DNA of 64,000 bases from Agrococcus sp. Marseille-Q4369 (GTDB taxonomy: Bacteria > Actinomycetota > Actinomycetes > Actinomycetales > Microbacteriaceae), in NCBI RefSeq assembly GCF_018308945.1, contig NZ_CP070501.1, forward strand, positions 2,480,001 through 2,544,000, in the 5' to 3' direction. Below, piece by piece: positions 33,778 to 43,233 of this stretch. The stretch's first letter is position 1; the number at the start of each line of letters is the position of its first letter. Position numbers and translations under genes: made by a program. The notes under the pieces were generated by a model. The model was not told the DNA's origin and did no database searches. It was given only the letters and a program-made list of their open reading frames with translations.

Positions 33778-33877
33778 GCAGAGTTCCGGCACTCTGCGAT
33801 CCGCACGCACCGGATGCGCAGAGTGCCGGAACTCTGCGATCTCGCGGGCTCGGATGCGCAGAGTGCCGGAACTCTGC
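33778..33877. repeat. 20-bp palindrome triplet, cluster C
   Basis: Copies at 33778-33797 (GCAGAGTTCCGGCACTCTGC), 33818-33837 and 33858-33877 (both GCAGAGTGCCGGAACTCTGC), exactly 40 bp apart. Both 20-bp spacers begin GATC and end CGGATGC; one has ATCCG...CGGAT dyad symmetry. They lie between the converging ycnI-like and quinone oxidoreductase genes, 6 bp past the ycnI stop. Confidence 0.95.
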
Positions 33878-33898
33878 GATCGAGCTCTCGGCAGGGAG

Positions 33899-34844
33899 CT
33901 AGGGGCGCACCACGACGTTGCCGACCTTCCGGCCGGAGTCGACGATCGCGTAGGCGCGGGCGATCTCGTCGAGCGGCATCGACTCCTGGATCACGGGGTC
34001 GAGCTCGCCGCTCGCCACGAGCGCGAGCAGCCGCGCCATGTGCTCGGGGCGCGAGCCCGAGACGCCCGCCTTGACCCGGCCGCGGGCAGTGATGAGCTGC
34101 CACAGCGAGGCGAGCACCAGGACGAGCGAGCCGTCGTCGGAGAGCAGCGCTCGGCCGGCCGGGGTCGAGACCGCACCGACGGTGTCGACGACGACGTCGA
34201 AGGGCCCGCTGATCTGCGCCACCGGGTCACGGTGTAGTCGATGACCCGCTCGGCGCCGAGCCGGCGCACGAGCTCCGCGTTCCGACCGCTCGTCACGCCC
34301 GTCACCCGGGCGCCGGCCATCCTGGCGAGCTGCACCGCGCTCGAGCCCACAGCGCCGGAAGCGCCGAGCACGAGCACCGATCGCCCGGCCCGCACCGGCA
34401 CGACGTCCTCGAGGTAGTGGAGCGCGGTGCAGCCGCCGAAGAGCACGGCGGCGGCCTCGTCGTGCGTCACGCCCGCGGGCTTGCGCACGAGGCGCTCGAC
34501 GCGCACGGCGACGAGCTCCGCGTGCGCGCCGAGACGCGCGCCGGTCATGCCGGCGACCTCGTCCCCGACCGCGAGGGCCGTGACGCCCTCGCCGATCGAC
34601 GCGACGGTGCCCGAGAGCGCCACCCCGAGCACGGGCCGACGCGGGCGGCGGATGCCGATCCCGAGCCGAGCGGGGAGGGCGAAGCCGCGCGGGAAGCGAG
34701 CGGCGCGTATGCGAGCATCGCCCGACGTCACCGCAGCCGCGGCGACGCGCACCACGACCTCTCCGGCGCGAGCGACCGGGTCGGCGACCTCACGACTCGA
34801 GCGACGCTCGGCGGACCGTACCGCTCGACGACGACTGCACGCAT
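33899..34844 (-). pseudogene. Quinone oxidoreductase-like MDR gene with two frameshifts
   Basis: The ATG at 34844 (GGAGA 5-6 bases upstream) begins MRAVVVERYGPPSVARVV. The family sequence then continues in another frame (VADPVARAGEVVVRVAAAAVTSGDARI, Rossmann VLVLGASGAVGSSAVQLARM, GAERVIDYT), and shifts once more to DPVAQISGPFDVVVDTVGAV and VDSGRKVGNVVVRP. Single bases are missing near 34788-34792 and 34230-34232, both in short homopolymers. Medium-chain NADPH:quinone reductase family without zinc ligands. It is divergent from a TetR gene with two operator copies between them, so it was probably the regulated target. Confidence 0.85.
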
Positions 34845-34853
34845 CCGGTTCTC

Positions 34854-34902
34854 CTTACACCTGTAAGCCTGGGTGGCGAGAGCGCATCCTTACACCCGTA
34901 AG
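34854..34902. promoter_or_regulatory. Two operator copies between oxidoreductase and TetR genes
   Basis: CTTACACCTGTAAG at 34854-34867 and CTTACACCCGTAAG at 34889-34902, 35 bp apart. The first has perfect 6-bp arms; the second differs by one base. Being in the divergent intergenic region next to a TetR gene, they are the likely repressor sites controlling both genes. Confidence 0.8.
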
Positions 34903-34920
34903 CACGCAAGGGGGCATCGC

Positions 34921-35607
34921 ATGGCGAGCACGGCGAAGGGACTCTCGCGCGAGCGCGTCGTGGAGGCGGCCGTCGCGGTCGCCGACCGTGCCGGGCTCGG
35001 CGGCGTCAGCATGCGCAGCGTGGGGCGGGAGCTCGGCGTCGAGGCGATGTCGCTCTACCACCACATCGCGAGCAAGCACGCGCTGCTCGACGCGCTCGGC
35101 GACTGGCTCATGGTGCAGGTCGAGCGGCCGTCCGCCGACGTGCCGTGGCGCGAGGGCATCCGCGCCCGCTGCCACTCGCTGCGCGCCGTGATGCGCGACC
35201 ACGCGTGGGGGCCGACGCTCGTCGAGTCATGCCGCTCCCCGGGAGCGGCCCTGCTCGGCCACCTGGAATCGGTGCTCGAGTGCCTGCACCGGGGCGGGTT
35301 CCCGGTGCAGCTCGCGGCGCACGCGTTCTCGGTGCTCGACGCCTACGTCTACGGCTTCGTCCTCACCGAGCAGAGCCTCCCCTTCGAGCCGGGCGGCGGC
35401 GTCGACGACCTCGCGATCGAGCTCGCGCTGCCGGCGGACGCGTACCCGCGCATGACCGCGCTGATCGAGCACGCGATCGTCGGCCGCTCGTACGACTACG
35501 GCGACGAGTTCTCCTACGGGCTCGAGCTCGTGCTCGACGGGCTCGAGGCGAGGCTCGCGGAGGCGGGCCCGGCAGCCGGCGGCGCGGGGCTGCCCGACTC
35601 GCGGTAG
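34921..35607 (+). CDS. TetR-family transcriptional regulator with TetR_C-like domain
   Basis: 228 residues. The N-terminal DNA-binding domain (about 8-55) reads SRERVVEAAVAVADRAGLGGVSMRSVGRELGVEAMSLYHHIASKHAL, with the recognition helix MSLYHH typical of TetR itself. The C-terminal ligand domain resembles TetR_C. ATG start at 34921 after AAGGGGG. It likely represses itself and the divergent quinone oxidoreductase through the CTTACA-type operators. Its last 94 bases overlap the convergent membrane-protein gene. Confidence 0.9.
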   Translation: MASTAKGLSRERVVEAAVAVADRAGLGGVSMRSVGRELGVEAMSLYHHIASKHALLDALGDWLMVQVERPSADVPWREGIRARCHSLRAVMRDHAWGPTLVESCRSPGAALLGHLESVLECLHRGGFPVQLAAHAFSVLDAYVYGFVLTEQSLPFEPGGGVDDLAIELALPADAYPRMTALIEHAIVGRSYDYGDEFSYGLELVLDGLEARLAEAGPAAGGAGLPDSR

Positions 35608-36233
35608 CGCACCCGCCCGATCGCCGCGACGGCGAAGATCCCGACGATGAAGGCGAGCAGCACCTGCCCGGTCGGCCAGACGAGGCCGGCCCAGCCGCCG
35701 TGCTCCGAGGGGTCGAGGAAGGGGTACGGGAACCAGCCGTCGACGAGCCCGCCGCGCAGCCACGCCGCGACGAGGTATCCGACCGGGTACGCCATCCACC
35801 ACGCCGCCGCGCCGAGCGAGATGCGCCGCGCGGTCGGCACGAGCAGCCAGTCGAGCCCGACCATCCACGGGAGGAAGCGGTGCTGCGCGGCGTTGGTGAA
35901 CTCGATCGACCACGCCCACACCTCATCGGGCTCCGCGAGCAGCACCGCGTAGACGAGCCCCGTGAGCACGATGTACGCCGTGATCGCGCCGCGCACGTGG
36001 TCGAACCACCGCGGCCTCCGCTCGCTCGGCACGAGCAGCATCCACGCCATGAGCGCGACGACGAAGATGTTCGACTGCACCGTGAAGTACGCGAAGTGCT
36101 CGGTGGGCGGCTCGCCCGACTGCAGCATGTTCTTGATGTTCCACGCCTCGGCGAACACGGCCGTGAGCAGGATGAGGATGCGCCACGCCACGACGGGCAC
36201 GGCGCGGTCGGTGAGGGCTCGGGGTCGTCGCAC
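35514..36233 (-). CDS. Pr6Pr-type (FAR-17a/AIG1-like) membrane protein
   Basis: About 239 residues with six hydrophobic segments (WRILILLTAVFAEAWN; FFTV-like FAYFTVQSNIFVVALMAWMLL; ITAYIVLTGLVYAVLL; GWAGLVWPTGQVLLAFIVGIF). The segments YFTVQSN and WPYPFLD-like WFPYPFLDP are marks of the Pr6Pr membrane family, whose function is unknown. The GTG at 36233 is the best start seen; no clear ribosome site. The C-terminal tail, rich in Ser/Pro/Ala, lies antisense to the end of the TetR gene. Confidence 0.75.
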   Translation of the reverse strand: MRRPRALTDRAVPVVAWRILILLTAVFAEAWNIKNMLQSGEPPTEHFAYFTVQSNIFVVALMAWMLLVPSERRPRWFDHVRGAITAYIVLTGLVYAVLLAEPDEVWAWSIEFTNAAQHRFLPWMVGLDWLLVPTARRISLGAAAWWMAYPVGYLVAAWLRGGLVDGWFPYPFLDPSEHGGWAGLVWPTGQVLLAFIVGIFAVAAIGRVRYRESGSPAPPAAGPASASLASSPSSTSSSP

Positions 36234-36302
36234 GCCGTCATCGTGCCACCCGCGGATGCGCTGCCGCACGAGGGCGCGCTCCCGGTGCGGGAGAATGGCG
36301 GC

Positions 36303-37544
36303 ATGGCAACCCAGGTGCACCCGCCGCGCGGCATGCGCGACTTCCTGCCCGTCGAGAAGCGCCGCCGCGAGCGCGTGCTGCGCGTCATCCGGGACGCCTA
36401 CGAGGATCACGGCTTCGAGGAGATCGAGACGCCCGTCGTGGAGGACGCCGAGCGGCTCCACGCGGGCCTCGGCGGCGACAACGAGAAGCTCGCGTTCGCG
36501 ATCATGCGCCGCGGCCTCGGCGTCGACGACCTGCGCGGCGCGAGCGCGCCGCTCGAGCTCGCCGACCTCGGCCTGCGCTTCGACCTCACGGTGCCGCTCG
36601 CGCGCTTCATCGCGACGAACCGCGCGGCGCTCCCGCCCGTCTTCCGCGCGATCCAGATCGCGCCCGTCTGGCGCGCCGAGCGGCCCCAGCGCGGCCGGTA
36701 CCGCCAGTTCATGCAGTGCGACATTGACATCGCCGGTGAGCCGGGCGTCACGGCCGAGCTCGAGCTGCTGTCGGCGACGGCGGATGCGCTCACCCGCCTC
36801 GGCATCCCCGACGCGTTCGTGCGCATCAACGACCGGCGCATCCTCTCGGCCGCGCTCGAGCACGCGGGCGTCGCCGAGTCGCTCCGCGAGGGCGCGCTCA
36901 TCACGGTCGACAAGCTCGACAAGATCGGCACCGACGGCGTGACCGCCGAGCTCGCGGAGCGCGGCATCGACGGCGAGCGGCTCATGGCGACGCTCGGGGC
37001 GATCCGCGCCGGCGAGCTGCCCGCCGGCTTCGACGGCGCCGTGCTCGACGACGTGCGCTCCCTGCTCAAGGCGAGCGTCGGCATCCGGCTCGAGTTCGAC
37101 CCGACGCTCGTGCGCGGCATGGGCTACTACACGGGACCGATCTTCGAGGTCGCGCACCCCGAGCTGCCGTTCTCGATCGGCGGCGGCGGCCGGTACGACG
37201 GCATGATCGGCCGCTTCCTCGGCCAGTCGATGCCGGCCGTCGGCATCTCGCTCGGCTTCGAGCGGCTCGTCGACCTCGTCGAGCTGCCCGGCGGCGCCGG
37301 CCGCGACGCCCTCGCGCTGCTCGTCGACAAGCAGGTCGAGCCCGCGGCCGCGATCGCGATCAAGCGCGACCTCGTCGCGGCGGGGGAGACGGTGCGCATG
37401 CAGCGGCGCCCCAAGAACGTGACGGGCCTGCTCGCCCAGCTCGCCGCATCCGGTGCCGACCGCTTCGCCTTCGTGCGGTCGGGCGACTCGGCGGCGACCC
37501 TCGAGATCAAGCCCATCGGCCCCGCATCACCTTCGGCTGAGTAG
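36303..37544 (+). CDS. hisS: Histidyl-tRNA synthetase
   Basis: A class II synthetase of 413 residues. Motif 1 is around EKRRRERVLRVIRDAYEDHGFEEIETP, motif 2 around FRAIQIAPVWRAERPQRGRYRQFMQCDID. The histidine-specific loop is LVRGMGYYTGPIFEV and motif 3 is VGISLGFERLVDLV. The anticodon-binding domain fills the last 85 residues. ATG start at 36303. Eno follows 51 bp downstream. Confidence 0.97.
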   Translation: MATQVHPPRGMRDFLPVEKRRRERVLRVIRDAYEDHGFEEIETPVVEDAERLHAGLGGDNEKLAFAIMRRGLGVDDLRGASAPLELADLGLRFDLTVPLARFIATNRAALPPVFRAIQIAPVWRAERPQRGRYRQFMQCDIDIAGEPGVTAELELLSATADALTRLGIPDAFVRINDRRILSAALEHAGVAESLREGALITVDKLDKIGTDGVTAELAERGIDGERLMATLGAIRAGELPAGFDGAVLDDVRSLLKASVGIRLEFDPTLVRGMGYYTGPIFEVAHPELPFSIGGGGRYDGMIGRFLGQSMPAVGISLGFERLVDLVELPGGAGRDALALLVDKQVEPAAAIAIKRDLVAAGETVRMQRRPKNVTGLLAQLAASGADRFAFVRSGDSAATLEIKPIGPASPSAE

Positions 37545-38876
<1,332 letters not shown>

Positions 38877-38937
38877 CGCAGCTCGACCGGCCGCGGGCCT
38901 GACCGCGCGAGAGGGCACCCACCTATATCCTCGGCGG

Positions 38938-39393
38938 GTGCCCTCCGCCCGTCCCGCCCCGCAGCTGCGCGTCTCGTGGCTGCTGCTCGTGGTCGTCGGG
39001 CTCGTGGTCGCGGGCTTCGTCGTGCTCGCGCCCTCCGTCGGCCTGCTGATCGAGCAGCGCCGCGACATCGCCGCGCTCGAGGAGCAGGTCGCCGCGCAGC
39101 AGGCGAACGTCGAGTCGCTGCAGGAGCAGCAGGCGCGCTGGGACGACCCCGCCTACATCGAGGCGCAAGCGCGCGACCGGCTCTTCTTCGTCTACCCGGG
39201 GGAGACGAGCTTCGTCGTGCTCGACGACCGCACGACCCTCGAGACGGCATCCGCCGACGTCCCCTCGGCGACGCTCGAGGAGCCCGAGGACGACTGGGCG
39301 GCCGCGGCGGCGTCGTCGTTCCTCATCGCGGGGCTCACGACGGCCGGGCCGTCGAGCTTCGGCGAGCCCACCGAGATCGGCGAGCCCCAGTGA
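38938..39393 (+). CDS. Septum formation initiator, DivIC/FtsB type
   Basis: 151 residues. A single N-terminal membrane helix (about 12-40, WLLLVVVGLVVAGFVVLAPS) is followed by a coiled coil (EQRRDIAALEEQVAAQQANVESLQEQQARW) and the family motif DPAYIEAQARDRLFFVYPGET. Part of the FtsB-FtsL-FtsQ type division complex, acting outside the membrane at the septum. GTG start at 38938. TATATC about 10 bases upstream looks like a -10, so translation may be leaderless. The eno-divIC-DUF501 order is typical of actinobacteria. Confidence 0.92.
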   Translation: MPSARPAPQLRVSWLLLVVVGLVVAGFVVLAPSVGLLIEQRRDIAALEEQVAAQQANVESLQEQQARWDDPAYIEAQARDRLFFVYPGETSFVVLDDRTTLETASADVPSATLEEPEDDWAAAAASSFLIAGLTTAGPSSFGEPTEIGEPQ

Positions 39394-39908
39394 CCGCGAT
39401 CGACCCCGCGAGCGAGCGGGACCTCGAGATCATGGCCGCGCAGCTCGGCCGCACGATGCGCGGCGTGCTCGGCATCGGCGCGCGCTGCGCGTGCGGGGCG
39501 CCGACGGTCGTCGTCACGAGCCCCCGCTTGCCCGACGGCTCGCCCTTCCCGACGTTCTACTACTTGACGCACCCCGCCGCGACGGCCGCCGCGTCGCGGC
39601 TCGAGGCCGACGGCACGATGGCGCAGCTGCAGGAGCGGCTCGCCGAGCCGGCGATCGCCGAGGGCTACGCCGCCGCGCACCGCGCCTACCTCGCCGACCG
39701 CGAGGCGCACGGCGTCGTCGACGAGATCGCGGGCGTCAGCGCCGGCGGCATGCCGTCGCGCGTCAAGTGCCTCCACGCCGTGCTCGCGCACTCGCTCGCA
39801 GCCGGCCCCGGCGTCAACCCCATCGGCGACCTCGTGCTCGAGCTCGCCGACTGGTCGCCGCGAGTGTGCGCGTGCGCGCCCGACGCTCGCGGGCGCGACG
39901 AGGGATAG
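39390..39908 (+). CDS. DUF501 family protein
   Basis: 172 residues, overlapping the preceding gene by 4 bases (GTGA). Conserved DUF501 parts are GARCACGAPTVVVTSPRL, GSPFPTFYYLTHPAATAAASRLEADG and GGMPSRVKCLHAVLAHSLAAGPGVNPIGD. Cys and His in ARCACG, KCLH and VCAC could bind metal. Function unknown. In many actinobacteria it lies between divIC and an exopolyphosphatase gene, here replaced by ndh. Confidence 0.9.
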   Translation: MTAIDPASERDLEIMAAQLGRTMRGVLGIGARCACGAPTVVVTSPRLPDGSPFPTFYYLTHPAATAAASRLEADGTMAQLQERLAEPAIAEGYAAAHRAYLADREAHGVVDEIAGVSAGGMPSRVKCLHAVLAHSLAAGPGVNPIGDLVLELADWSPRVCACAPDARGRDEG

Positions 39909-39925
39909 CAGATTCTCAGGGGCGG

Positions 39926-39931
39926 TAGAAT
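39926..39931 (+). promoter_or_regulatory. -10 box of the ndh promoter
   Basis: TAGAAT is a near-consensus -10 about 38 bp before the ndh start. It contains an ATG (39930) that is in frame with ndh but would lie at the promoter, so that ATG is not the start. Confidence 0.6.
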
Positions 39932-39968
39932 GGTCGCCGACCCCTCATCTGATACCGGGAAGAAGTGT

Positions 39969-41309
39969 GTGTCCGTGAACAAGATCCTGATCGTCGGAGG
40001 CGGCTACGCCGGCCTGTACACCGCTCGGGGGCTCGAGCGACTGCTGGGCGAGTCCGAGGCTGAGATCACGATCGTCGACCCGCTGTCCTACATGCAGTAC
40101 CTGCCGTTCCTGCCGGAGGTCGCCGCGGGCTCGATCGAGCCGCGCCACGCGGTCGTGCCGCTGCGCCGCCACCTCAGCCGCACGCGCGTCGTGCAGGCGA
40201 AGGTCACGGGCGTCGACCACGCGAACAAGGTCGCCACGATCCAGCCCGAGGTCGGGGAGGCGTCGACGATCCAGTACGACGTGCTCGTCATGACCGCCGG
40301 CTCCGTCTCGCGCACGTTCCCCATCCCTGGAGTCGCCGACGAGGCGATCGGCATGAAGACGATCGAGGAGGCCGTCGCGGTGCGCGACCGCCTGATCTCG
40401 AACTTCGCCAAGGCTGCGCAGCTGCCCGCGGGCCCCGAGCGCGACCGCCTGCTCACGACCGTCGTGGTCGGCGGCGGGTTCGCCGGCATCGAGACGATCG
40501 CCGAGCTCCGAGACCTCGCCACCCACCTGCTCTCGCGCTTCCGCGAGATCGCGTTCGAGGACGTCAAGTTCCACCTCGTCGAGGCGATGGGCCGCATCAT
40601 GCCCGAGGTCTCCGAGAAGACCGCGCTCTGGGTCGTCGACGACCTCCGCAAGCGCGGCGTCGACGTGCACCTGGACACGCAGCTGCAGAGCGCGCTCGAG
40701 GGCGTCGTCGAGCTCTCGACCGGCGAGCGCTTCGGCTCCGACCTCATCATCTGGACCGCGGGCGTCATGGCGAACCCCGTCGTGCGCACGACCGACCTGC
40801 CGCTCGACGACCGCGGCCGCATCACCGCGCTCCCGACCCTGCAGGTCGCGCGCGACGGCGTGGTCGTCCCGGATGCGTGGACGGCCGGCGACGTCTCTGC
40901 CGTGCCCGACATCTCCAAGACCCCCGGCCCCGGCGGCTTCTGCGTGCCCAACGCGCAGCACGCCGTGCGCCAGGCGAAGCTCCTCGCGAAGAACATCGCC
41001 GCGGTGCTCCGCGGCGACGCCCCGCGCGAGTACATCCACGACAACGAGGGCGCCGTCGCGGGCCTCGGCCTCTGGAACGGCGTCTTCCAGAAGGGCAAGA
41101 TCGCCATCAAGGGACCGCTCGCGTGGCTCGCGCACCGCGGCTACCACGGCCTCGCGATGCCGATGTGGGAGCGCAAGCTGCGCGTCTTCGGCGACTGGAT
41201 CGGCGGCTTCCTGCTCGGCCGCGACATCGCCGAGATCTCGCAGCGCGAGCGGCCGCGCGAGGCCTTCGAGACCTTCGCCTCCCGGCCGAAGCCCAAGGTC
41301 GACGCCTGA
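39969..41309 (+). CDS. ndh: Type II NADH dehydrogenase (NDH-2)
   Basis: A single-subunit, non-proton-pumping NADH:quinone oxidoreductase on the inner face of the membrane, about 446 residues. The FAD loop is ILIVGGGYAGLYTARGLE, the NADH loop VVVGGGFAGIETIAELRDL, the second FAD motif is near WTAGDVSAVPD, and the quinone-site segment is NAQHAVRQAKLLAKNI. The C-terminal part has an amphipathic membrane-binding region. GTG start taken at 39969 (VSVNKILIV); 39975 is also possible. A strong hairpin follows. Confidence 0.95.
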   Translation: MSVNKILIVGGGYAGLYTARGLERLLGESEAEITIVDPLSYMQYLPFLPEVAAGSIEPRHAVVPLRRHLSRTRVVQAKVTGVDHANKVATIQPEVGEASTIQYDVLVMTAGSVSRTFPIPGVADEAIGMKTIEEAVAVRDRLISNFAKAAQLPAGPERDRLLTTVVVGGGFAGIETIAELRDLATHLLSRFREIAFEDVKFHLVEAMGRIMPEVSEKTALWVVDDLRKRGVDVHLDTQLQSALEGVVELSTGERFGSDLIIWTAGVMANPVVRTTDLPLDDRGRITALPTLQVARDGVVVPDAWTAGDVSAVPDISKTPGPGGFCVPNAQHAVRQAKLLAKNIAAVLRGDAPREYIHDNEGAVAGLGLWNGVFQKGKIAIKGPLAWLAHRGYHGLAMPMWERKLRVFGDWIGGFLLGRDIAEISQRERPREAFETFASRPKPKVDA

Positions 41310-41325
41310 TCGTCTGAACCAGCCT

Positions 41326-41355
41326 CAGCGCCGCGCCCCACGGGGCGCGGCGCTG
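41326..41355 (+). terminator. Terminator after ndh
   Basis: Perfect inverted repeat CAGCGCCGCGCCCC / GGGGCGCGGCGCTG with a 2-base loop, 17 bp after the ndh stop and followed by TCGT. Confidence 0.85.
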
Positions 41356-41366
41356 TCGTACACTGC

Positions 41367-41397
41367 ATCTCGGACGCCTGTCCAGGACGGCCGAGAT
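41367..41397. promoter_or_regulatory. Candidate TetR operator upstream of 41408
   Basis: Outer arms ATCTCGG (41367-41373) and CCGAGAT (41391-41397) form an inverted repeat; the centre holds GTCCAGGAC, itself a palindrome. It lies directly before the GTG of a TetR gene that heads an operon, consistent with autoregulation. Confidence 0.6.
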
Positions 41398-41407
41398 CGG
41401 AGCCCGA

Positions 41408-42004
41408 GTGACTCGCAAGCCGGCCAGCGTCCGCCGCCAGGACCTCGTCGAGGCGGGGCTGCGCGTCATCGCCCGTGAGGGGATGCACGGGGCGACCGTG
41501 CGCGCGATCGTCGCCGAGGCGGGCGTGCCGCTCGCGACCTTCCACTACGTCTTCGCCTCGCGCGACGAGATGATCGGCGAGGCCTACGCCTACCTCGCGG
41601 AGGTGCCCGGCACGGGCGCCGCGCTCCCGGAGGACTCGACCGTCGAGGACGTCGTGCGCGCCTCGTTCCAGCGATGGTTCGAGCGGTTCCTCGAGCACCC
41701 CGAGTACGAGCTCGCGATCATGGAGATCATGGCGTACTGCAGCCGGACGCCCTCGCTCGCGCACCTGCCCGGCAAGGTGCAGGAGCACTACCTCGCGGCA
41801 GTCAGCGAGCTCCTCGAGCACGTGCGCGGCCAGCTGGGCGTCACGGCGCCAGCGATGCCGACGAGGGATGCGGCGAGCCTCGTCCTGCATGCCACGGACG
41901 GCCTCACGTACGCGTGGCTCCGCACTCGCGACTCGGCGGCGGCGCTGCGCTGGATCGACGGCGTCGTGCCGATGCTCGCCGCGGCCGTCGGGGACGAGCG
42001 ATGA
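41408..42004 (+). CDS. TetR-family transcriptional regulator
   Basis: 198 residues. The N-terminal HTH (about 8-52) reads RQDLVEAGLRVIAREGMHGATVRAIVAEAGVPLATFHYVFASRDEMIGEAY. The C-terminal ligand domain is of unknown specificity. GTG start at 41408. Overlaps the PLP-enzyme gene by 4 bases (ATGA), so it is co-transcribed with the enzymes it probably controls. Confidence 0.9.
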   Translation: MTRKPASVRRQDLVEAGLRVIAREGMHGATVRAIVAEAGVPLATFHYVFASRDEMIGEAYAYLAEVPGTGAALPEDSTVEDVVRASFQRWFERFLEHPEYELAIMEIMAYCSRTPSLAHLPGKVQEHYLAAVSELLEHVRGQLGVTAPAMPTRDAASLVLHATDGLTYAWLRTRDSAAALRWIDGVVPMLAAAVGDER

Positions 42005-43218
42005 GCACCCTCCGGCTCTCGGACGCCCGCCCCTGGGGCTCCGAGGGCCACTGGCAGCGCATGGACGCGGCCACCGAGCACCTCGACGGCCCGTTCGCGG
42101 CCGTCTCCCTCGACGCCCTAGCGCGGAACGCGAGCGACATGGTCCGGCGCGCCGGCGGCACGCCCTTGCGCGTCGCCACGAAGTCGGTGCGGAGCCGGCC
42201 GGTGATCGAGGCGGTGCTCGCGACGCCGGGCTGGCGCGGCGTGCTCTCGGGGACGCTGCCGGAGGCGCTCTGGCTCGCGGAGACGGTCGACGACGTGGTC
42301 GTCGGCTACCCGACGACCGATCGCGACGGACTCCGCGCGTTCGTCCGCGACGAGCGAGCGCTCGAGCGCGTCACGCTCATGGTCGACAGCGTCGACCACC
42401 TCGACCTCATCGACCGCGTCGTCCCGGGCCATTCGGCGGTGCGCGTCTCGATCGAGCTCGATGCGTCGCTGCACCTCGGGCCGATCTACGCCGGTGTGCG
42501 CCGGTCACCGCAGCGCACGCCCGCCCAGCTGCTCGCCCTCGCTCGCGAGGTCGTCGATCGGCCGGGCTTCCGGCTCGTCGGGATCATGGCGTACGAGGCG
42601 CAGATCTCGGGCGTGCAGAACACCGTGCCGCGGGGGCTCGTGCCGCCCGCCGCGCTCCGCCTCATGCAGCGGCTCTCGGCGCGCGAGCTGATCGAGCGCC
42701 GCGGCGCGGCGGTCGCCGCCGTGCGCGAGATCGCCGAGCTCGAGTTCGTCAACGGCGGCGGCACGGGATCGATCGACACGACCGCTCGAGAGGAGGCGGT
42801 GACCGAGATCGCCGCCGGCAGCGGGCTCTTCGGGGCTCACCTCTTCGGCGGCTATCGCGCCTTCTCCGTCGCCCCGGCGCTCGCCTTCGCGCTCCCGGTC
42901 GTGCGGCGGCCTGGGCCGGGGTGGGTGACGCTCCTCGGCGGCGGCTGGGTCGCCTCGGGCCCGGCGGGGCACGACAAGCAGCCCGTCGCGACGTGGCCGG
43001 AGGGGCTGCGCCTCGACCGCGAGGAGGGCGTGGGGGAGATCCACACGCCGGTGCACGGCCGCGCTGCCGACCGGCTCGCGATCGGCGACCGGGTCTGGAT
43101 GCGGCACGCGAAGGCGGGCGAGCTGTGCGAGCGCACCGACGAGCTGCACGTCGTCTCGGGCGCGGAGGTCATCGCCAGCGTCCCCACCTATCGTGGCGAG
43201 GGCAGGAAGCTGCTCTGA
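42001..43218 (+). CDS. Alanine racemase-fold PLP enzyme (D-threonine aldolase/D-serine dehydratase type)
   Basis: 405 residues. The N-terminal PLP barrel has the cofactor lysine in LRVATKSVRSRPVIE and barrel segments VRVSIELDASLHLGPIYAGVRRS, RLVGIMAYEAQISGVQN and LEFVNGGGTGSIDTT. The C-terminal domain has HAKAGELCERTDELHVV, where His and Cys match the metal-site region of D-serine dehydratase (DSD1)/D-threonine aldolase proteins. Substrate not certain. It is followed by a sugar-lactone oxidase gene, a common neighbour in actinobacteria. Confidence 0.85.
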   Translation: MSTLRLSDARPWGSEGHWQRMDAATEHLDGPFAAVSLDALARNASDMVRRAGGTPLRVATKSVRSRPVIEAVLATPGWRGVLSGTLPEALWLAETVDDVVVGYPTTDRDGLRAFVRDERALERVTLMVDSVDHLDLIDRVVPGHSAVRVSIELDASLHLGPIYAGVRRSPQRTPAQLLALAREVVDRPGFRLVGIMAYEAQISGVQNTVPRGLVPPAALRLMQRLSARELIERRGAAVAAVREIAELEFVNGGGTGSIDTTAREEAVTEIAAGSGLFGAHLFGGYRAFSVAPALAFALPVVRRPGPGWVTLLGGGWVASGPAGHDKQPVATWPEGLRLDREEGVGEIHTPVHGRAADRLAIGDRVWMRHAKAGELCERTDELHVVSGAEVIASVPTYRGEGRKLL

Positions 43219-43233
43219 GCTGGGAGGCCGTGC

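Noticed and set aside
39930-39968. ATG at 39930 as the ndh start
   Set aside because: It lies inside the -10 box TAGAAT and adds 13 residues (MVADPSSDTGKKC) before the conserved ILIVGGGYAG start region.
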